From the IMG/VR virus record IMGVR_UViG_3300009130_000049, positions 1-47,207 of that record: a DNA stretch of 47,207 bases; one strand, given 5' to 3'. This stretch comes from a virus. A program made the translations under genes and the position numbers. Positions 29,720 through 39,902 of this stretch are shown here, one piece after another (within the stretch, counting starts at the first letter, position 1; each line of letters starts with the position of its first letter). Below the pieces are notes generated by a model. It saw only the letters and a list, made by a program, of their open reading frames with translations. It was not told the origin of the DNA and made no database searches.

Positions 29720-30235
29720 ATGACCACCACAACGAGTTTCAAGGACAAAAGAGGACGGTATTTGACCGAGTCCTTGTTCGTAGAGAAGAAACGCAAAGAC
29801 TCACCGTATGACCCAGTATTCACTCTGAGGGACGAAGACCTTATCACAGGGGAGATATCTCTTAGGAGAAAGTACTTAGAGTACGCCGACCCCACCGAGT
29901 ATAAGTTCGCCAAGGCCATGTTAGGGGACTTCAAACATTGGCAAATACTCTGTGAACGAGAGTGGTTCAAACCTTACGTAGAGGCGTGGAGAATAGAAGT
30001 CCAAGTACAAATCGAGTCTGACGCAGTACAAGTATTCAAAGAGGTGGCAAAAGACAAACAGCACTCAGGACGAATACAAGCTGCGAAGGCTCTCCTAGAC
30101 AGACCTTGGGAAAAGAAACTTTCCCTCAGAGGACGACCCTCTAAGAAGGAGATCGAAGGATACAAGAAGAATATCGTTCGGGATTCCGAAGACGTTGACA
30201 ACGACTACAATAGACTTTTGAAGGCTCAAGACTAA
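29720..30235 (+). CDS. terS: Putative terminase small subunit
   Basis: 171 residues from the ATG at 29720, nine bases after CGGAGGA; an in-frame start 29 codons earlier lacks such a site. The middle is helical (FKHWQILCEREWFKPYVEAW), followed by a VAKDKQHSGRIQAAKALLDR segment typical of small terminases, where related phrases precede the oligomerisation region. The C-terminus is basic then acidic. It would recognise phage DNA and load the large subunit, encoded 4.2 kb downstream after the two adhesin genes. It directly abuts the next gene (TAA-ATG). Confidence 0.6.
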   Translation: MTTTTSFKDKRGRYLTESLFVEKKRKDSPYDPVFTLRDEDLITGEISLRRKYLEYADPTEYKFAKAMLGDFKHWQILCEREWFKPYVEAWRIEVQVQIESDAVQVFKEVAKDKQHSGRIQAAKALLDRPWEKKLSLRGRPSKKEIEGYKKNIVRDSEDVDNDYNRLLKAQD

Positions 30236-32632
30236 ATGGCACAAGACGACAAGTACATCGCTTTAGAGAAGATCAGTTCGGGGTATCGTGCCCAGAACCA
30301 ACTCAACCAGAACTTCGAGCTAATCGAAGAGGCTATCAATACCATCGCCGCATCGGTGACGGTAACGCAGCAAGACATAACAAACATTACCAATATCACA
30401 AATAACATTACGAACATCGAATCCTCTGTCGATGAGTTCGCTGAATACACCGAGGACCATATCCTCCAAGCGGAAGACGCTAATAAGGTTATTCAGCTCA
30501 AGGGTGAGACCGACATGAGCTTGGTTATCCCCTCCGACTCCGCTGTTTCCTTTCCCGTAGGGACCAGTGTGGAAGTCGTCCAGACGGGTGATGGGGCCGT
30601 GGTTATCTCCGGTGCTACGGGTGTGACTGTCAACACACCAGATAACTACACCCTCACCCGCAAATTCTCTGCTGGCATGGTTCGTAAGACCGGAGCAAAC
30701 GAGTGGCGCTTGCAGCGTTACTGGCTAGAGAGTGCTCCCGTACCTCAACCAGAAGACCCCGACCCAACTGATCCTGAAGACCCTACCAACCCCGGTACTC
30801 CAGATCAGAACACGCCTATGGGTCACTGGATCAACAACCAAACAAACGAGTGGGATAATGAAGGAGAGTTCCTCGGCCTAGCCGCGTACCCCAACGTCAA
30901 GGGGATCGTATATCGCCTAGAGCTGAAACAAATCGAAACGGCCCAGAGCACCGCCGCAACGATAGACACCGATTGGTCAATCGTAGAAGACCGCTTGAAC
31001 GCTCTACAGAACTCCAGTGATGCTGAGACCAAAGCCAAGAAGATGCAAGTCTTCATCGAAATGAAAAGTTTCGATAACCAAAACCCCGCACCACTCTGGT
31101 ATAACGAGGCGGGTCTGTGTACCAAATACAACAACAACGGATACATCTTACACTGGTGGGACCCTACAGTACGGGACCGTCTCGTTGAGATTTATCAAAC
31201 CGTACCTACGAGTGTAAAGGATCACCCCAACTTCGGAGGGTTCACTTTCCAAGAAACGGCCACAGGCCAGCCCGTAGTTGTGGCTTGGTCAGCGGGCTCC
31301 TATGACGCAGGAGACATCGTAACAAAAGGCGGTGAGCTGTACATAGTCGTAGACGGAGGAACAGACAGCGGGACTGGTCCTAGTGGTACTAGTGGAGAGT
31401 CTACCTCTGGTGGAGTAACTTATCTGTGGAACGCCACAGGAACCACCGCAGATGATGTTGATCGTAACTATACGGCAAACAACGCCGAAGCCTCAATAGT
31501 CTCTATCGTAGCGACTATGTGCCAGTATCAACCTAACCATCACCACTTCCTGTTTGCTAACTTTATATCAGGAAACACGCTAGGTATCCTAGATGTAGTA
31601 GACGGCCTCACGGCCAACTACTCCAACTTTGTTTGGGCCAGCCCCGACATATTGCCCGGAGCTTCCTCTCTAATTGATTGGAATAGAGTATACGGCATGA
31701 TGCGTTCACGCCAAGACACCGCCGTAAGGTTCGGGTGCTCTTGCCAGTTCGATTCCTACGAACAGGATTACCCACCGACACGAGTCCCAGCAGCAGGTTC
31801 TTACAAACTTCCCCCAGAAGACGCGGGTGAAACTACTTGGTCTATGGAGGAGATGTTCTTGTGGGGAGTTGAGAAGCTACACCTCGAATGGTGTTTCTGG
31901 AACAACGCTACGAAGCCTTACCCTAAACGGAACTGGCTCACGGACGGTAGCGCCGTAGCTAACAAGTACCCGACATGGACCTCAGAGCGTGGAGCTATCC
32001 CAGTAGCGGCACAGAAGGATTTGGAACACCCGTTCTGGAATAGCAAGAGTAACATCGAATCAATTGAAAAGATCACGGCTTCTTCCGAAGATTGGGAAGA
32101 ATCTGTCAACGCTTTCCAAACCCCTAACGTAACCTCTTGGAAGGTTTTCGATACATCAGATTTAGCAGAAGTGGATGGAGGAGAAGGGGAGCACCACAAT
32201 ATCTCCGGTACTATCGCAGACGGAGATTATCCTTGGGTAGTAGGCCAAGAGTATATACTAGAGCTAGTCGGAGAAGCTGCAACACAACCAGCTATTCGAC
32301 TACAAACTAGGAACGCTGCGGGCGAATACGATACTCTATTCTTTGATCTTACATCAGGAGGAGCCTTAGGCGAAGGTTCTGGCACAGGCCGTTATCACGA
32401 CTACGAGAAAGATAGTTCAGTACCTAACGGACCGCCCTCTCCGAAGGATTCAGACTACGTTAAGTGTCAGATGTATTTCACACCGAAGCCAACAAACTCA
32501 GATGCGGGGGATGTTGTTATTCGTATCAGTTCTAGTTCAGGTACGGCTGTAGGAGACCAAGTCTATATAGGCACAGGGTCCAACGCATTTAACTGGGGCA
32601 TTTGCCGCATCAATCCAAAGGTACGTAAGTAA
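30236..32632 (+). CDS. Tailspike with TIM-barrel-like glycosidase region and inserted carbohydrate-binding-like module
   Basis: 798 residues. Residues 1-62 are a virion-anchor type start (ISSGYRAQNQLNQNFELIEE) and a short trimer coil with repeated TNI units. Residues 90-160 are a small beta domain common in phage fibres. A Pro/Asp linker (168-193) leads to a TIM-barrel-like region: GIVYRLELKQIE, KMQVFIEMKSF, and NFGGFTFQET with E340 as possible acid/base. Residues about 347-399 (VVAWSAGSYDAGDIVTKGGE onward, ending VTYLW) look like a CBM5/12-type module inserted in the barrel. The C-terminus is beta-rich. It probably binds and cuts a surface polysaccharide; the glycosidase family is not identified. 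Confidence 0.7.
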   Translation: MAQDDKYIALEKISSGYRAQNQLNQNFELIEEAINTIAASVTVTQQDITNITNITNNITNIESSVDEFAEYTEDHILQAEDANKVIQLKGETDMSLVIPSDSAVSFPVGTSVEVVQTGDGAVVISGATGVTVNTPDNYTLTRKFSAGMVRKTGANEWRLQRYWLESAPVPQPEDPDPTDPEDPTNPGTPDQNTPMGHWINNQTNEWDNEGEFLGLAAYPNVKGIVYRLELKQIETAQSTAATIDTDWSIVEDRLNALQNSSDAETKAKKMQVFIEMKSFDNQNPAPLWYNEAGLCTKYNNNGYILHWWDPTVRDRLVEIYQTVPTSVKDHPNFGGFTFQETATGQPVVVAWSAGSYDAGDIVTKGGELYIVVDGGTDSGTGPSGTSGESTSGGVTYLWNATGTTADDVDRNYTANNAEASIVSIVATMCQYQPNHHHFLFANFISGNTLGILDVVDGLTANYSNFVWASPDILPGASSLIDWNRVYGMMRSRQDTAVRFGCSCQFDSYEQDYPPTRVPAAGSYKLPPEDAGETTWSMEEMFLWGVEKLHLEWCFWNNATKPYPKRNWLTDGSAVANKYPTWTSERGAIPVAAQKDLEHPFWNSKSNIESIEKITASSEDWEESVNAFQTPNVTSWKVFDTSDLAEVDGGEGEHHNISGTIADGDYPWVVGQEYILELVGEAATQPAIRLQTRNAAGEYDTLFFDLTSGGALGEGSGTGRYHDYEKDSSVPNGPPSPKDSDYVKCQMYFTPKPTNSDAGDVVIRISSSSGTAVGDQVYIGTGSNAFNWGICRINPKVRK

Positions 32633-34488
32633 TGGCTGATAAGATTGAACTCAAACGGATAGACAAGAACACTGATGTCCAAGGCATCAATGATAATTCC
32701 GCCACTATCGAAGAGGCCATCACCAACACTCTTAGTCGAGATGGTACTACTCCAAACCACATGGAGGCCGACTTAAACCTTAACTCAAATAGAATCACTA
32801 ACCTGAAAGATGGTACTAACCTCAACGATGCGGTCACGCTTCGTCAGTTAACGGAAGCTGACGCGCTGAATATCGTAGGCGACCCTATCTCTCAAGACAT
32901 TATCGGAGAGACCTTTTACCCCGTAGAAAGCGGTTCTATGGAGTATCTCTCTGGTTGGAGAGATCGAGGAGACGACTCAGTACTCTCCGCCTATAACGTC
33001 AACAACAACTATCCCGTAGGAGATGTGCGGCGCTATAACGTAGTACCCAATAGCACAGCCGATCAAAGTGCTCTGATACAAGAAGCCGCAAACATCAAGG
33101 ACGCAGGGTCCAACTACCAAGACCTCTTGTTTGCCGAAGGTACTTACGTTATCACCTACGTAGAGTTCGGTAATCAGAACGTCCGATTTAACGGAGGCGT
33201 ACTCAAACAAGCCGCAAATAGTATCGTCTCAGATTGGAACACCAGCCTCACAGTGTATGGTGTCTCTTACCGAGACGGAGCAAGTTGGATTAACTTCCAC
33301 GACTTCGCGTTTGACGGCAACACTACTAATCAACCTTACATCGGTAGCACCGCCACCGCCTTTAAAGCGGCAGGGTTCTACGGAGAAAACGATGAGACCC
33401 TAGGAGGCACGAAGTCAAGTTACCCTGAGCGTATCTTGTTCGTAGGTTCTACCGTAGTGTGGGACACTCACGGAGACGGTATCATAGGTAACGATACGTC
33501 CTCTATCCAGATAGCAAACTATAAACCTTTCCGCAACACGGCTCCCGCCTTTAAGGACAGTGAGTGGTTGAGGGGTGGGTCAGACTATCGTATGTCGGTA
33601 GGTGTAAGTAACGTACCTGCCTTTCGCGCCGCTACTCCCGCAGACCTACAGAGTTCCTTCTCAGGGTTTGTATCCCAACCTCAACCGGGAACGAGCGTAG
33701 TCCGAATCGGTGCGGGTGTTTGTACTGACCAAGGAAACAAAATCTGGATCAGGCACGACAGGCCCGTTGATGCGGGAGGTCTCTACACAGAGATAGACTT
33801 AGCGAATCAGTGGAGTCCCTCCAGCGCCGGATACGCTTTAGGTACTGAGACGACTTATGACTCAACCTACCCTTGGTTTGAGGTGTTCGTAGTCAGTAAC
33901 GATGATGGAGACATCTCGTTCGTAATCGACAACGCCACAGACTACCACGTATCCGAAGGAAACGTATACGAAGGTTCCTCTGTAGCTTTTAACTTAAGAC
34001 AAGACCCTAGCCTGATCTCACAAGGATTTACGTACTATCGCCGTGTGGCATACTTACGTATGAACAGTAGCTCTCAATGGGAAGTTTACGAACAGATAGG
34101 CAATCGTTACATTTGGCAAGAGCCTAGCTTAGAGGCTATCTCTGTGCCGATGCACGGTGCGACAGTACCTTACAAACTAACCGGAGCCCCGGCTCAAGCT
34201 AGAGCCATCGTAGGCATCCAGCTCAACGGTGCAACCACGGGAGTAGGCGGTAAGATTTTCGCACAAGTACGTGAAACATTTATGTTGAACGGTCAAGTTG
34301 GCTCGTACTTCGATGCCATTATTAGGGTAGGTACGGCAGACAAACAACACGTAGCTTACGAGTGTGAGCGCCGAACAGATGAAACACGGGAAATTGAAGC
34401 GGAGTTTGAGCGTGACCTCGGCACGGAGGATTGGGGCACGTATGCTATTCGTTGTCGTGGCTTCGTAGATGACCGCATTGAGCAGTAA
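32632..34488 (+). CDS. Second tail fibre or tailspike
   Basis: 618 residues. The N-terminus (IELKRIDKNTDVQGINDNSA, then IEEAITN) parallels that of the preceding spike. A fibre-stalk motif follows (DLNLNSNRITNLKDGTNLND), as in T7-type fibres. Around residue 135, YNVVPNSTADQSALIQEAAN matches the first turn of pectate-lyase-like beta-helix tailspikes. The remainder is beta-rich with no recognised active site. It starts with a TAATG overlap and its 3' end overlaps the large-terminase start by 20 bases. It is probably a receptor-binding protein. Confidence 0.7.
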   Translation: MADKIELKRIDKNTDVQGINDNSATIEEAITNTLSRDGTTPNHMEADLNLNSNRITNLKDGTNLNDAVTLRQLTEADALNIVGDPISQDIIGETFYPVESGSMEYLSGWRDRGDDSVLSAYNVNNNYPVGDVRRYNVVPNSTADQSALIQEAANIKDAGSNYQDLLFAEGTYVITYVEFGNQNVRFNGGVLKQAANSIVSDWNTSLTVYGVSYRDGASWINFHDFAFDGNTTNQPYIGSTATAFKAAGFYGENDETLGGTKSSYPERILFVGSTVVWDTHGDGIIGNDTSSIQIANYKPFRNTAPAFKDSEWLRGGSDYRMSVGVSNVPAFRAATPADLQSSFSGFVSQPQPGTSVVRIGAGVCTDQGNKIWIRHDRPVDAGGLYTEIDLANQWSPSSAGYALGTETTYDSTYPWFEVFVVSNDDGDISFVIDNATDYHVSEGNVYEGSSVAFNLRQDPSLISQGFTYYRRVAYLRMNSSSQWEVYEQIGNRYIWQEPSLEAISVPMHGATVPYKLTGAPAQARAIVGIQLNGATTGVGGKIFAQVRETFMLNGQVGSYFDAIIRVGTADKQHVAYECERRTDETREIEAEFERDLGTEDWGTYAIRCRGFVDDRIEQ

Positions 34489-36013
34489 GAAAGAACAATT
34501 AAGGATAGCAGCGGAAGCTGATCTCGCCACTTTCATTAGGTTAGTGGCCCCTCACAGAGTCTTGGGCCATGTGCACGAAGACTTAATTAAGTGGTGGGAC
34601 CGAACAGACGCGAAGAGTCATCAGCTAGTTCTGATGCCGCGAGATCACCAGAAGAGTGCTATGATAGGATTTAGAGTAGCTTGGGCCATAACAAAAGACC
34701 CCACACTGACAGTACTCTATATCTCAAGTACGGCAAACTTAGCCGAGAAACAGTTATCCTTTATAAAGGATATATTAACCTCTAAACAGTACCGGACCTA
34801 TTGGCCGGACATGGTAGAGAAAGAAGAAGGTAAGCGTACCAAGTGGACATCCAACGAGATATGTGTGGATCATCCCAAACGTAAAGAAGAGGGAGTTAGA
34901 GACCCAACAATTTTCACCGGGGGACTAACCACTTCACTTACGGGTATGCACTGTAACATAGCAGTACTAGATGACGTAGTTGTACAGGAGAACGCCTACA
35001 TCAAAGAAGGTCGAGACAAGGTACGCCAACAGTATTCCTTGCTGGCTTCTATTGAAACAACGGGCGCAAGAGAGTGGATCGTAGGTACTAGATACCACGG
35101 CTCTGATCTGTACGGAGAGTTGCAAGATATCGTAAAGAAAGTTGTAGATGAGCACGGCAACATAGTTGACCAAGACTATGTGTACGAGACCTACCAGAAA
35201 GAAGTAGAGTCTAATGGAGACGGGAGTGGTGAGTATCTGTGGCCCCGCCAACAGCGTAAGGATGGTAAATGGTTTGGTTTCAATCCAGAAATACTTGCCA
35301 TCAAACGGGCTCAGTACTTAGACACAAGCCAGTTCCGAGCCCAGTACTACAACAACCCTAACGATCCAGACAACCAGAATATCGGAGATGATTATTTCCA
35401 ATACTACGATAGGAAGAGATTAGAAAAAAGGGGTTCGCAGTGGTACGTGAGTGGACAGCCAATTCATATATATGCCGCCATTGACTTTGCGTTCTCCCTT
35501 TCTGCTAAAGCTGACTACTCTGCCCTAGTTGTGGTTGGAGTAGACTCGGAAGGTAATTACTATGTACTGGCTATTGATAGGTTCAAAACAAACAAGATAT
35601 CAGAATACTATAAGAGGGTCATGGAAGCCCACGAACATTGGAACTTCCGAAAGATTAGAGCTGAAGTATCAGTGGCACAGGAAGCTATTGTCGAGTCCCT
35701 TAAAGATAAAATCAAAGAGTCGGGCCAATCCTTATCAATAGATAAGTTTAGACCCACTCGGATGCAAGGCTCGAAAGAGGAGCGTATAGACGCGATACTT
35801 AATCCGAGATATGAGAACATGGCAGTATGGCATTATAGAGGTGGTCTGTGCCAAGAACTAGAAGATGAACTCAGGCAACACAGACCCCCACATGACGACA
35901 TCAAAGACGCTCTGGCTTCGGCTATTGACCTAGCAAAGATACCTAGGCAAATGAAACAAAGGACAGAAAATAACGTGGTATATGATAACAGATTTGGCGG
36001 GATTAAATTCTAA
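34469..36013 (+). CDS. terL: Terminase large subunit
   Basis: 514 residues. The ATPase domain has a Walker A variant LMPRDHQKSAM (about 56-64), an ISSTA coupling-type motif and Walker B IAVLDDVV (164-171). The RNase H-fold nuclease has AAIDFAFS (D339), KADYSALVVVGVD (D349) and the late HDDIKDALASAID. It cuts concatemeric DNA and pumps it into the capsid. It overlaps the fibre gene by 20 bases and the portal start by one base. Confidence 0.93.
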   Translation: MTALSSKKEQLRIAAEADLATFIRLVAPHRVLGHVHEDLIKWWDRTDAKSHQLVLMPRDHQKSAMIGFRVAWAITKDPTLTVLYISSTANLAEKQLSFIKDILTSKQYRTYWPDMVEKEEGKRTKWTSNEICVDHPKRKEEGVRDPTIFTGGLTTSLTGMHCNIAVLDDVVVQENAYIKEGRDKVRQQYSLLASIETTGAREWIVGTRYHGSDLYGELQDIVKKVVDEHGNIVDQDYVYETYQKEVESNGDGSGEYLWPRQQRKDGKWFGFNPEILAIKRAQYLDTSQFRAQYYNNPNDPDNQNIGDDYFQYYDRKRLEKRGSQWYVSGQPIHIYAAIDFAFSLSAKADYSALVVVGVDSEGNYYVLAIDRFKTNKISEYYKRVMEAHEHWNFRKIRAEVSVAQEAIVESLKDKIKESGQSLSIDKFRPTRMQGSKEERIDAILNPRYENMAVWHYRGGLCQELEDELRQHRPPHDDIKDALASAIDLAKIPRQMKQRTENNVVYDNRFGGIKF

Positions 36014-37839
36014 TGGTAGCGGGAAGCAAAACGGTAGTTGACTACGAATCCATTATCCAACCCGATGATGCCGCTACTACTGTAGCTAACCGTTGGCAAG
36101 GTTGGAAGTCTAGCCGTGCCGATTGGGAGGAGCAGAAGAAGGAGCTAAGAGATTATATCTTTGCTACGGATACTAGCACCACGACTAATAGCCAGCTACC
36201 GTGGAAAAATTCCACCACTATCCCCAAGCTATGTCAGATTAGAGACAACCTACACGCGAATTATATGGCGGCACTTTTCCCGCACGATGATTGGTTTGAG
36301 TGGCAAGGGATGTCTGAGGAGGCTGTGACTCAAGAAAAAGCCAAGACTATTCTCAACTATATGAAGAACAAAGTACAACAGAGTGCTTATATTGAAGAGA
36401 TGTCTAAGCTAGTCTACGACTACATTGACTACGGCAACTGTTTCGCAGAGACGGTGTACGTACACGACACTCACGTAGATGCAGATAGCGAAACTACGAT
36501 TAAGTATATCGGCCCTAAGATAAACCGAATCAGCCCATATAACATAGTGTTTGATGTGAACGCTAAGGATTTCCAGAGTACGCCTAAGATTGTGCGTAGT
36601 GTACTTTCTCTAGGAGAACTTAAGGCTCTAAAGGAGAGTGTTCCCGAATCTCTGGCTTGGGTAGATAAGGCCATCGACCGCACCTTTGACACAAGGGAAA
36701 AGGTAGCTAATGGTTCATACACAGAAGACGACCTTATACGGAACGCCATCTCCATAGATGGGTTTGGTTCTATCTACGACTACTACAACTCAGGTAAGGT
36801 AGAAGTACTAGAGTTTTATGGAGACTTCTACGACCAAGAGAAAGATGAACTACACAGCAACTACAAGACGATAGTTATAGACCGCGCTATCGTAGTCTAT
36901 GCCGCCCCTATTGATGGGTGGTTAGGACGCTCTCCCATTGAGCACGTAGGGTGGAGACAACGTCCAGATAACTTAATGGCGATGGGACCGCTAGATAACC
37001 TCGTAGGTATGCAGTACCGTATCGACCACTTGGAGAATCTTAAGGCGGACGTATTTGACCAGATAGCTCACCCAGTAGTAGTTCACTACGGGGAAGTAGA
37101 GGATTGGGAATTTGGTCCCGGCCAGCGAGCTTACGCGGACCAAGACGCTAGAGTAGAGTTTATCAGACCAGACGCTACGGCACTTAACGCAGACTTCCAG
37201 ATACGTGAACTAGAGACTAAGATGGAAGATATGGCAGGTGCTCCGAGACAAGCTATGGGTATTCGGACTCCCGGTGAGAAGACTGCTCACGAAGTTCAAA
37301 CACTAGAGAATAACTCTGGTCGAATCTTCCAGCACAAGACTACTCACTTTGATAGACACCTCAACTCGCGCAACCTCAATCAGATGTTAGCGTCTGCTCG
37401 CAAGAACATAGAACTGGGAGAGTCTATCCGAGTACAAGACCCCGATACGGGAGTCATTGAGTTCCAGACCATCGCCAAAGAAGACATCACAGGCAAGGGT
37501 CAATTAGTTCCGAAAGGAGCTTACCACTTCGCTAGGAAAGCTCAGATATACCAGAACCTTGCCGGGTTCGTTAACTCAGCCGCTTACGCTGACCCTGATG
37601 TGAAGTCGCACATCTCAGGCATCGAACTGGCTAAACTCACACAACATCTCTTAGACTTAGACGAGTACAAAGGACTAGTCTTACCTAACATACGAATCGC
37701 AGAGAACACCGAGACGCAGAAGGCCATTACATCTTCTGAGGAAGAGGTATCCGCCGATGCCTCTATTGACCCAGAGATGGTGGCTGAAGATGCAAGTATG
37801 CTAGGTATGGGAGAGATGATGGGACCACAGGATGTATAA
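36013..37839 (+). CDS. Portal (head-tail connector) protein
   Basis: 608 residues directly after TerL with a TAATG overlap, the usual place for a podovirus portal. The N-terminal part has WKNSTTIPKLCQIRDNLHAN and the long helical middle ends in AGAPRQAMGIRTPGEKTAHE, a stretch typical of large phage portals. The C-terminal 50 residues are acidic. Twelve copies would form the ring through which DNA enters and leaves. Confidence 0.88.
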   Translation: MVAGSKTVVDYESIIQPDDAATTVANRWQGWKSSRADWEEQKKELRDYIFATDTSTTTNSQLPWKNSTTIPKLCQIRDNLHANYMAALFPHDDWFEWQGMSEEAVTQEKAKTILNYMKNKVQQSAYIEEMSKLVYDYIDYGNCFAETVYVHDTHVDADSETTIKYIGPKINRISPYNIVFDVNAKDFQSTPKIVRSVLSLGELKALKESVPESLAWVDKAIDRTFDTREKVANGSYTEDDLIRNAISIDGFGSIYDYYNSGKVEVLEFYGDFYDQEKDELHSNYKTIVIDRAIVVYAAPIDGWLGRSPIEHVGWRQRPDNLMAMGPLDNLVGMQYRIDHLENLKADVFDQIAHPVVVHYGEVEDWEFGPGQRAYADQDARVEFIRPDATALNADFQIRELETKMEDMAGAPRQAMGIRTPGEKTAHEVQTLENNSGRIFQHKTTHFDRHLNSRNLNQMLASARKNIELGESIRVQDPDTGVIEFQTIAKEDITGKGQLVPKGAYHFARKAQIYQNLAGFVNSAAYADPDVKSHISGIELAKLTQHLLDLDEYKGLVLPNIRIAENTETQKAITSSEEEVSADASIDPEMVAEDASMLGMGEMMGPQDV

Positions 37840-38134
37840 AGACTTTGTAGACTTTCCTGATATAGATATCCCAGAGGGAAAACCTAAAGAGGTATCTAAG
37901 CAATGGTTAAAAGACACAGACGAGGAAAGTAACAATAAATTCAAAGCGACACTTCTTAACCGTAGTGCGCAGAGGATATTCGACTTGGAACGAGAAATCC
38001 TTATATCTAAATATAGGGCGATCCAATCCAAGAAGATTGACTTAGAAAGACCTGATATCAAGTCGGCACTTCTCTATAATGAGGGGTACTTACAAGCTAT
38101 TAGGGATATATATAAATTACTCCCAAGACCATAG
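37832..38134 (+). CDS. Small helical protein between portal and scaffold
   Basis: 100 residues. The start overlaps the portal stop by eight bases. It is charged and helical, with no cysteine pairs or membrane helix. The position suggests a minor head or assembly protein. The family was not recognised. Confidence 0.65.
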   Translation: MYKDFVDFPDIDIPEGKPKEVSKQWLKDTDEESNNKFKATLLNRSAQRIFDLEREILISKYRAIQSKKIDLERPDIKSALLYNEGYLQAIRDIYKLLPRP

Positions 38135-38146
38135 GAGATCGAAAAC

Positions 38147-38875
38147 ATGACCGATGTTATTGAAGGCTTAACTAAGCCCGTAGAAGAACCTACCAAATTG
38201 GTAGACACATTAGTTGGTGAAGGACGGAAGTACGCCTCTGTAGAAGATTTAGCTAAAGGACGAGTAGAAGCCGATAAGCATATCGAACAGATTGAAGCAG
38301 AAAACAAACGCATGGTCGAAGACCTTGCTAAGTTAGAAGCTCAGGTAAAAGAATCAACGACCCTCGATTCAGTAGTTCAAGCCCTGAAGCCAGCCACAGT
38401 GGGAGAAGGTGAGGATAACCAAGACTCGTTTAACCCATCTGATATTGAAAGTCTGGTTGCTCAGACGATTGATAAAAGAAACGCAGCAGAAAAAGCTAGT
38501 GCGAACCGTAAGCTCGTCAACGATACGTTAATCTCCGCCACAGGCGGTGATGCCGTAAAAGCTGGTGAGGTACTTAAGGATCGCTTAAGCAAGATCGGTA
38601 TGGACGCGGAACAGTTCTCTAATCTGTCCCATGTCTCGCCCGAAGCTGCACTCAAACTAATTGATATTAACAACACAAACTATAAACGAGCAGACAGTCC
38701 ATCTGGTATGGCGAAGTCAGACAGTGTTTCTCAAAGCTCCGGTGGTGTGCGCAATAAAGCATACTACGATGCGCTTAAGAAAAGCATGGGTCTGGGTAAA
38801 TTCTATGCTGATACGAAACTACAGAAACAGTATCAGGATGATTACGCGGCAAATCAGACAGACTGGCTTAAATAA
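38147..38875 (+). CDS. Capsid scaffolding protein
   Basis: 242 residues with an AGGAG ribosome site. It is acidic and helical with a coiled coil at about 65-90 (HIEQIEAENKRMVEDLAKLE), a flexible Ser/Gly part near residue 190 and a basic C-terminal helix. This plan and the position immediately before the major capsid gene identify a scaffold that guides procapsid assembly and leaves before DNA packaging. Confidence 0.82.
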   Translation: MTDVIEGLTKPVEEPTKLVDTLVGEGRKYASVEDLAKGRVEADKHIEQIEAENKRMVEDLAKLEAQVKESTTLDSVVQALKPATVGEGEDNQDSFNPSDIESLVAQTIDKRNAAEKASANRKLVNDTLISATGGDAVKAGEVLKDRLSKIGMDAEQFSNLSHVSPEAALKLIDINNTNYKRADSPSGMAKSDSVSQSSGGVRNKAYYDALKKSMGLGKFYADTKLQKQYQDDYAANQTDWLK

Positions 38876-38892
38876 TCTAGGAGATTAACTAA

Positions 38893-39891
38893 ATGTCTAT
38901 TACTACTGGCATGACAGCTACTCACCTGACTCGTAGTCAACTGTGGCAGAATGAACTGAAGGAACAGCTTCTCGACAGCTTGGATTCTGAAGCGCGTGTG
39001 CGTTGGATTTCCGAGTTTGGCGATGGCGACAACCTTACTATCCCTTCTATTGGTGAAGCCTCAGTACGTGATTATGAAGAAGACACGGCTATCAAATATG
39101 ATTCACTGGATAGCGGTGAGTTCAAGTTCAACATCACGGAATACAAGTCAAGTGGTCTTTACATCACGGAAAAAGCCCGACAGGACGCATACTACGCGGC
39201 CCAGTTGGAAGCCTCTTTCGTACCTAAACAGGCTCGCGCTATGGGTGAGAATCTGGAATCGGATATCCTTTCGGTTGCAGATGCCACCAACACTAAGTGG
39301 GCACACAAACAGACCAAAGCCAACCCTAACGAAATCAACGGCGCTTCTCACCGTTTTCGCGGTGGATCAAGCAGCTCTGGTGTTGCCGGTCAGATTGAAA
39401 TCGCTGACTTTGCTAAAGCACTGTACGCACTTAAACGTGCCAATGTGCCGGATCAGAGCTTGATCGCAATCGTTGACCCTAGCGTTGAATATATGTTCAA
39501 TACGCTTAGTGAAGTAGTTAGCATAGCTAACCCTACTCCTCAGTGGGACGCTATCAACCAGACGGGTATCGCTAACGGTATGCGCTTTATCCGAAACCTT
39601 TATGGTTTCGATATCTACGTCTCTAACTATCTGTCTCAGACGAGCGAAGCTGAACCCACTCTGGGTTACAGCACAGCAGGTGTAGCAGGTGATGTGAACA
39701 ACATCTTCTTCTCTGCCGCTTCGCCGGACATCCTGCCCTTCATTGGCGCTTGGCGACAGATGCCGAAAGTTGATTCGGAATACAACAAAGACTTCCAGCG
39801 CGAAGAGTACGTCACGACCGCACGTTATGGTCTGGACCTCTATCGTCCTGAGAACCTTGTTTCCGTTCTAACTTCGCCTACTATTAGTTAA
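38893..39891 (+). CDS. Major capsid protein
   Basis: 332 residues behind a strong site (TAGGAG). Features fit an HK97-fold capsid protein of T7-like phages: an N-terminal arm, an E-loop-like segment with YEEDTAIKYDSLDSGEFKF, a spine helix region (QLEASFVPKQARAMGENLES) and a C-terminal domain. By eye the codons favour CGT, CTG and GGT far more than most genes here, as expected for the most abundant protein. It forms the icosahedral shell. Confidence 0.9.
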   Translation: MSITTGMTATHLTRSQLWQNELKEQLLDSLDSEARVRWISEFGDGDNLTIPSIGEASVRDYEEDTAIKYDSLDSGEFKFNITEYKSSGLYITEKARQDAYYAAQLEASFVPKQARAMGENLESDILSVADATNTKWAHKQTKANPNEINGASHRFRGGSSSSGVAGQIEIADFAKALYALKRANVPDQSLIAIVDPSVEYMFNTLSEVVSIANPTPQWDAINQTGIANGMRFIRNLYGFDIYVSNYLSQTSEAEPTLGYSTAGVAGDVNNIFFSAASPDILPFIGAWRQMPKVDSEYNKDFQREEYVTTARYGLDLYRPENLVSVLTSPTIS

Positions 39892-39902
39892 GGGGAATTA
39901 TT

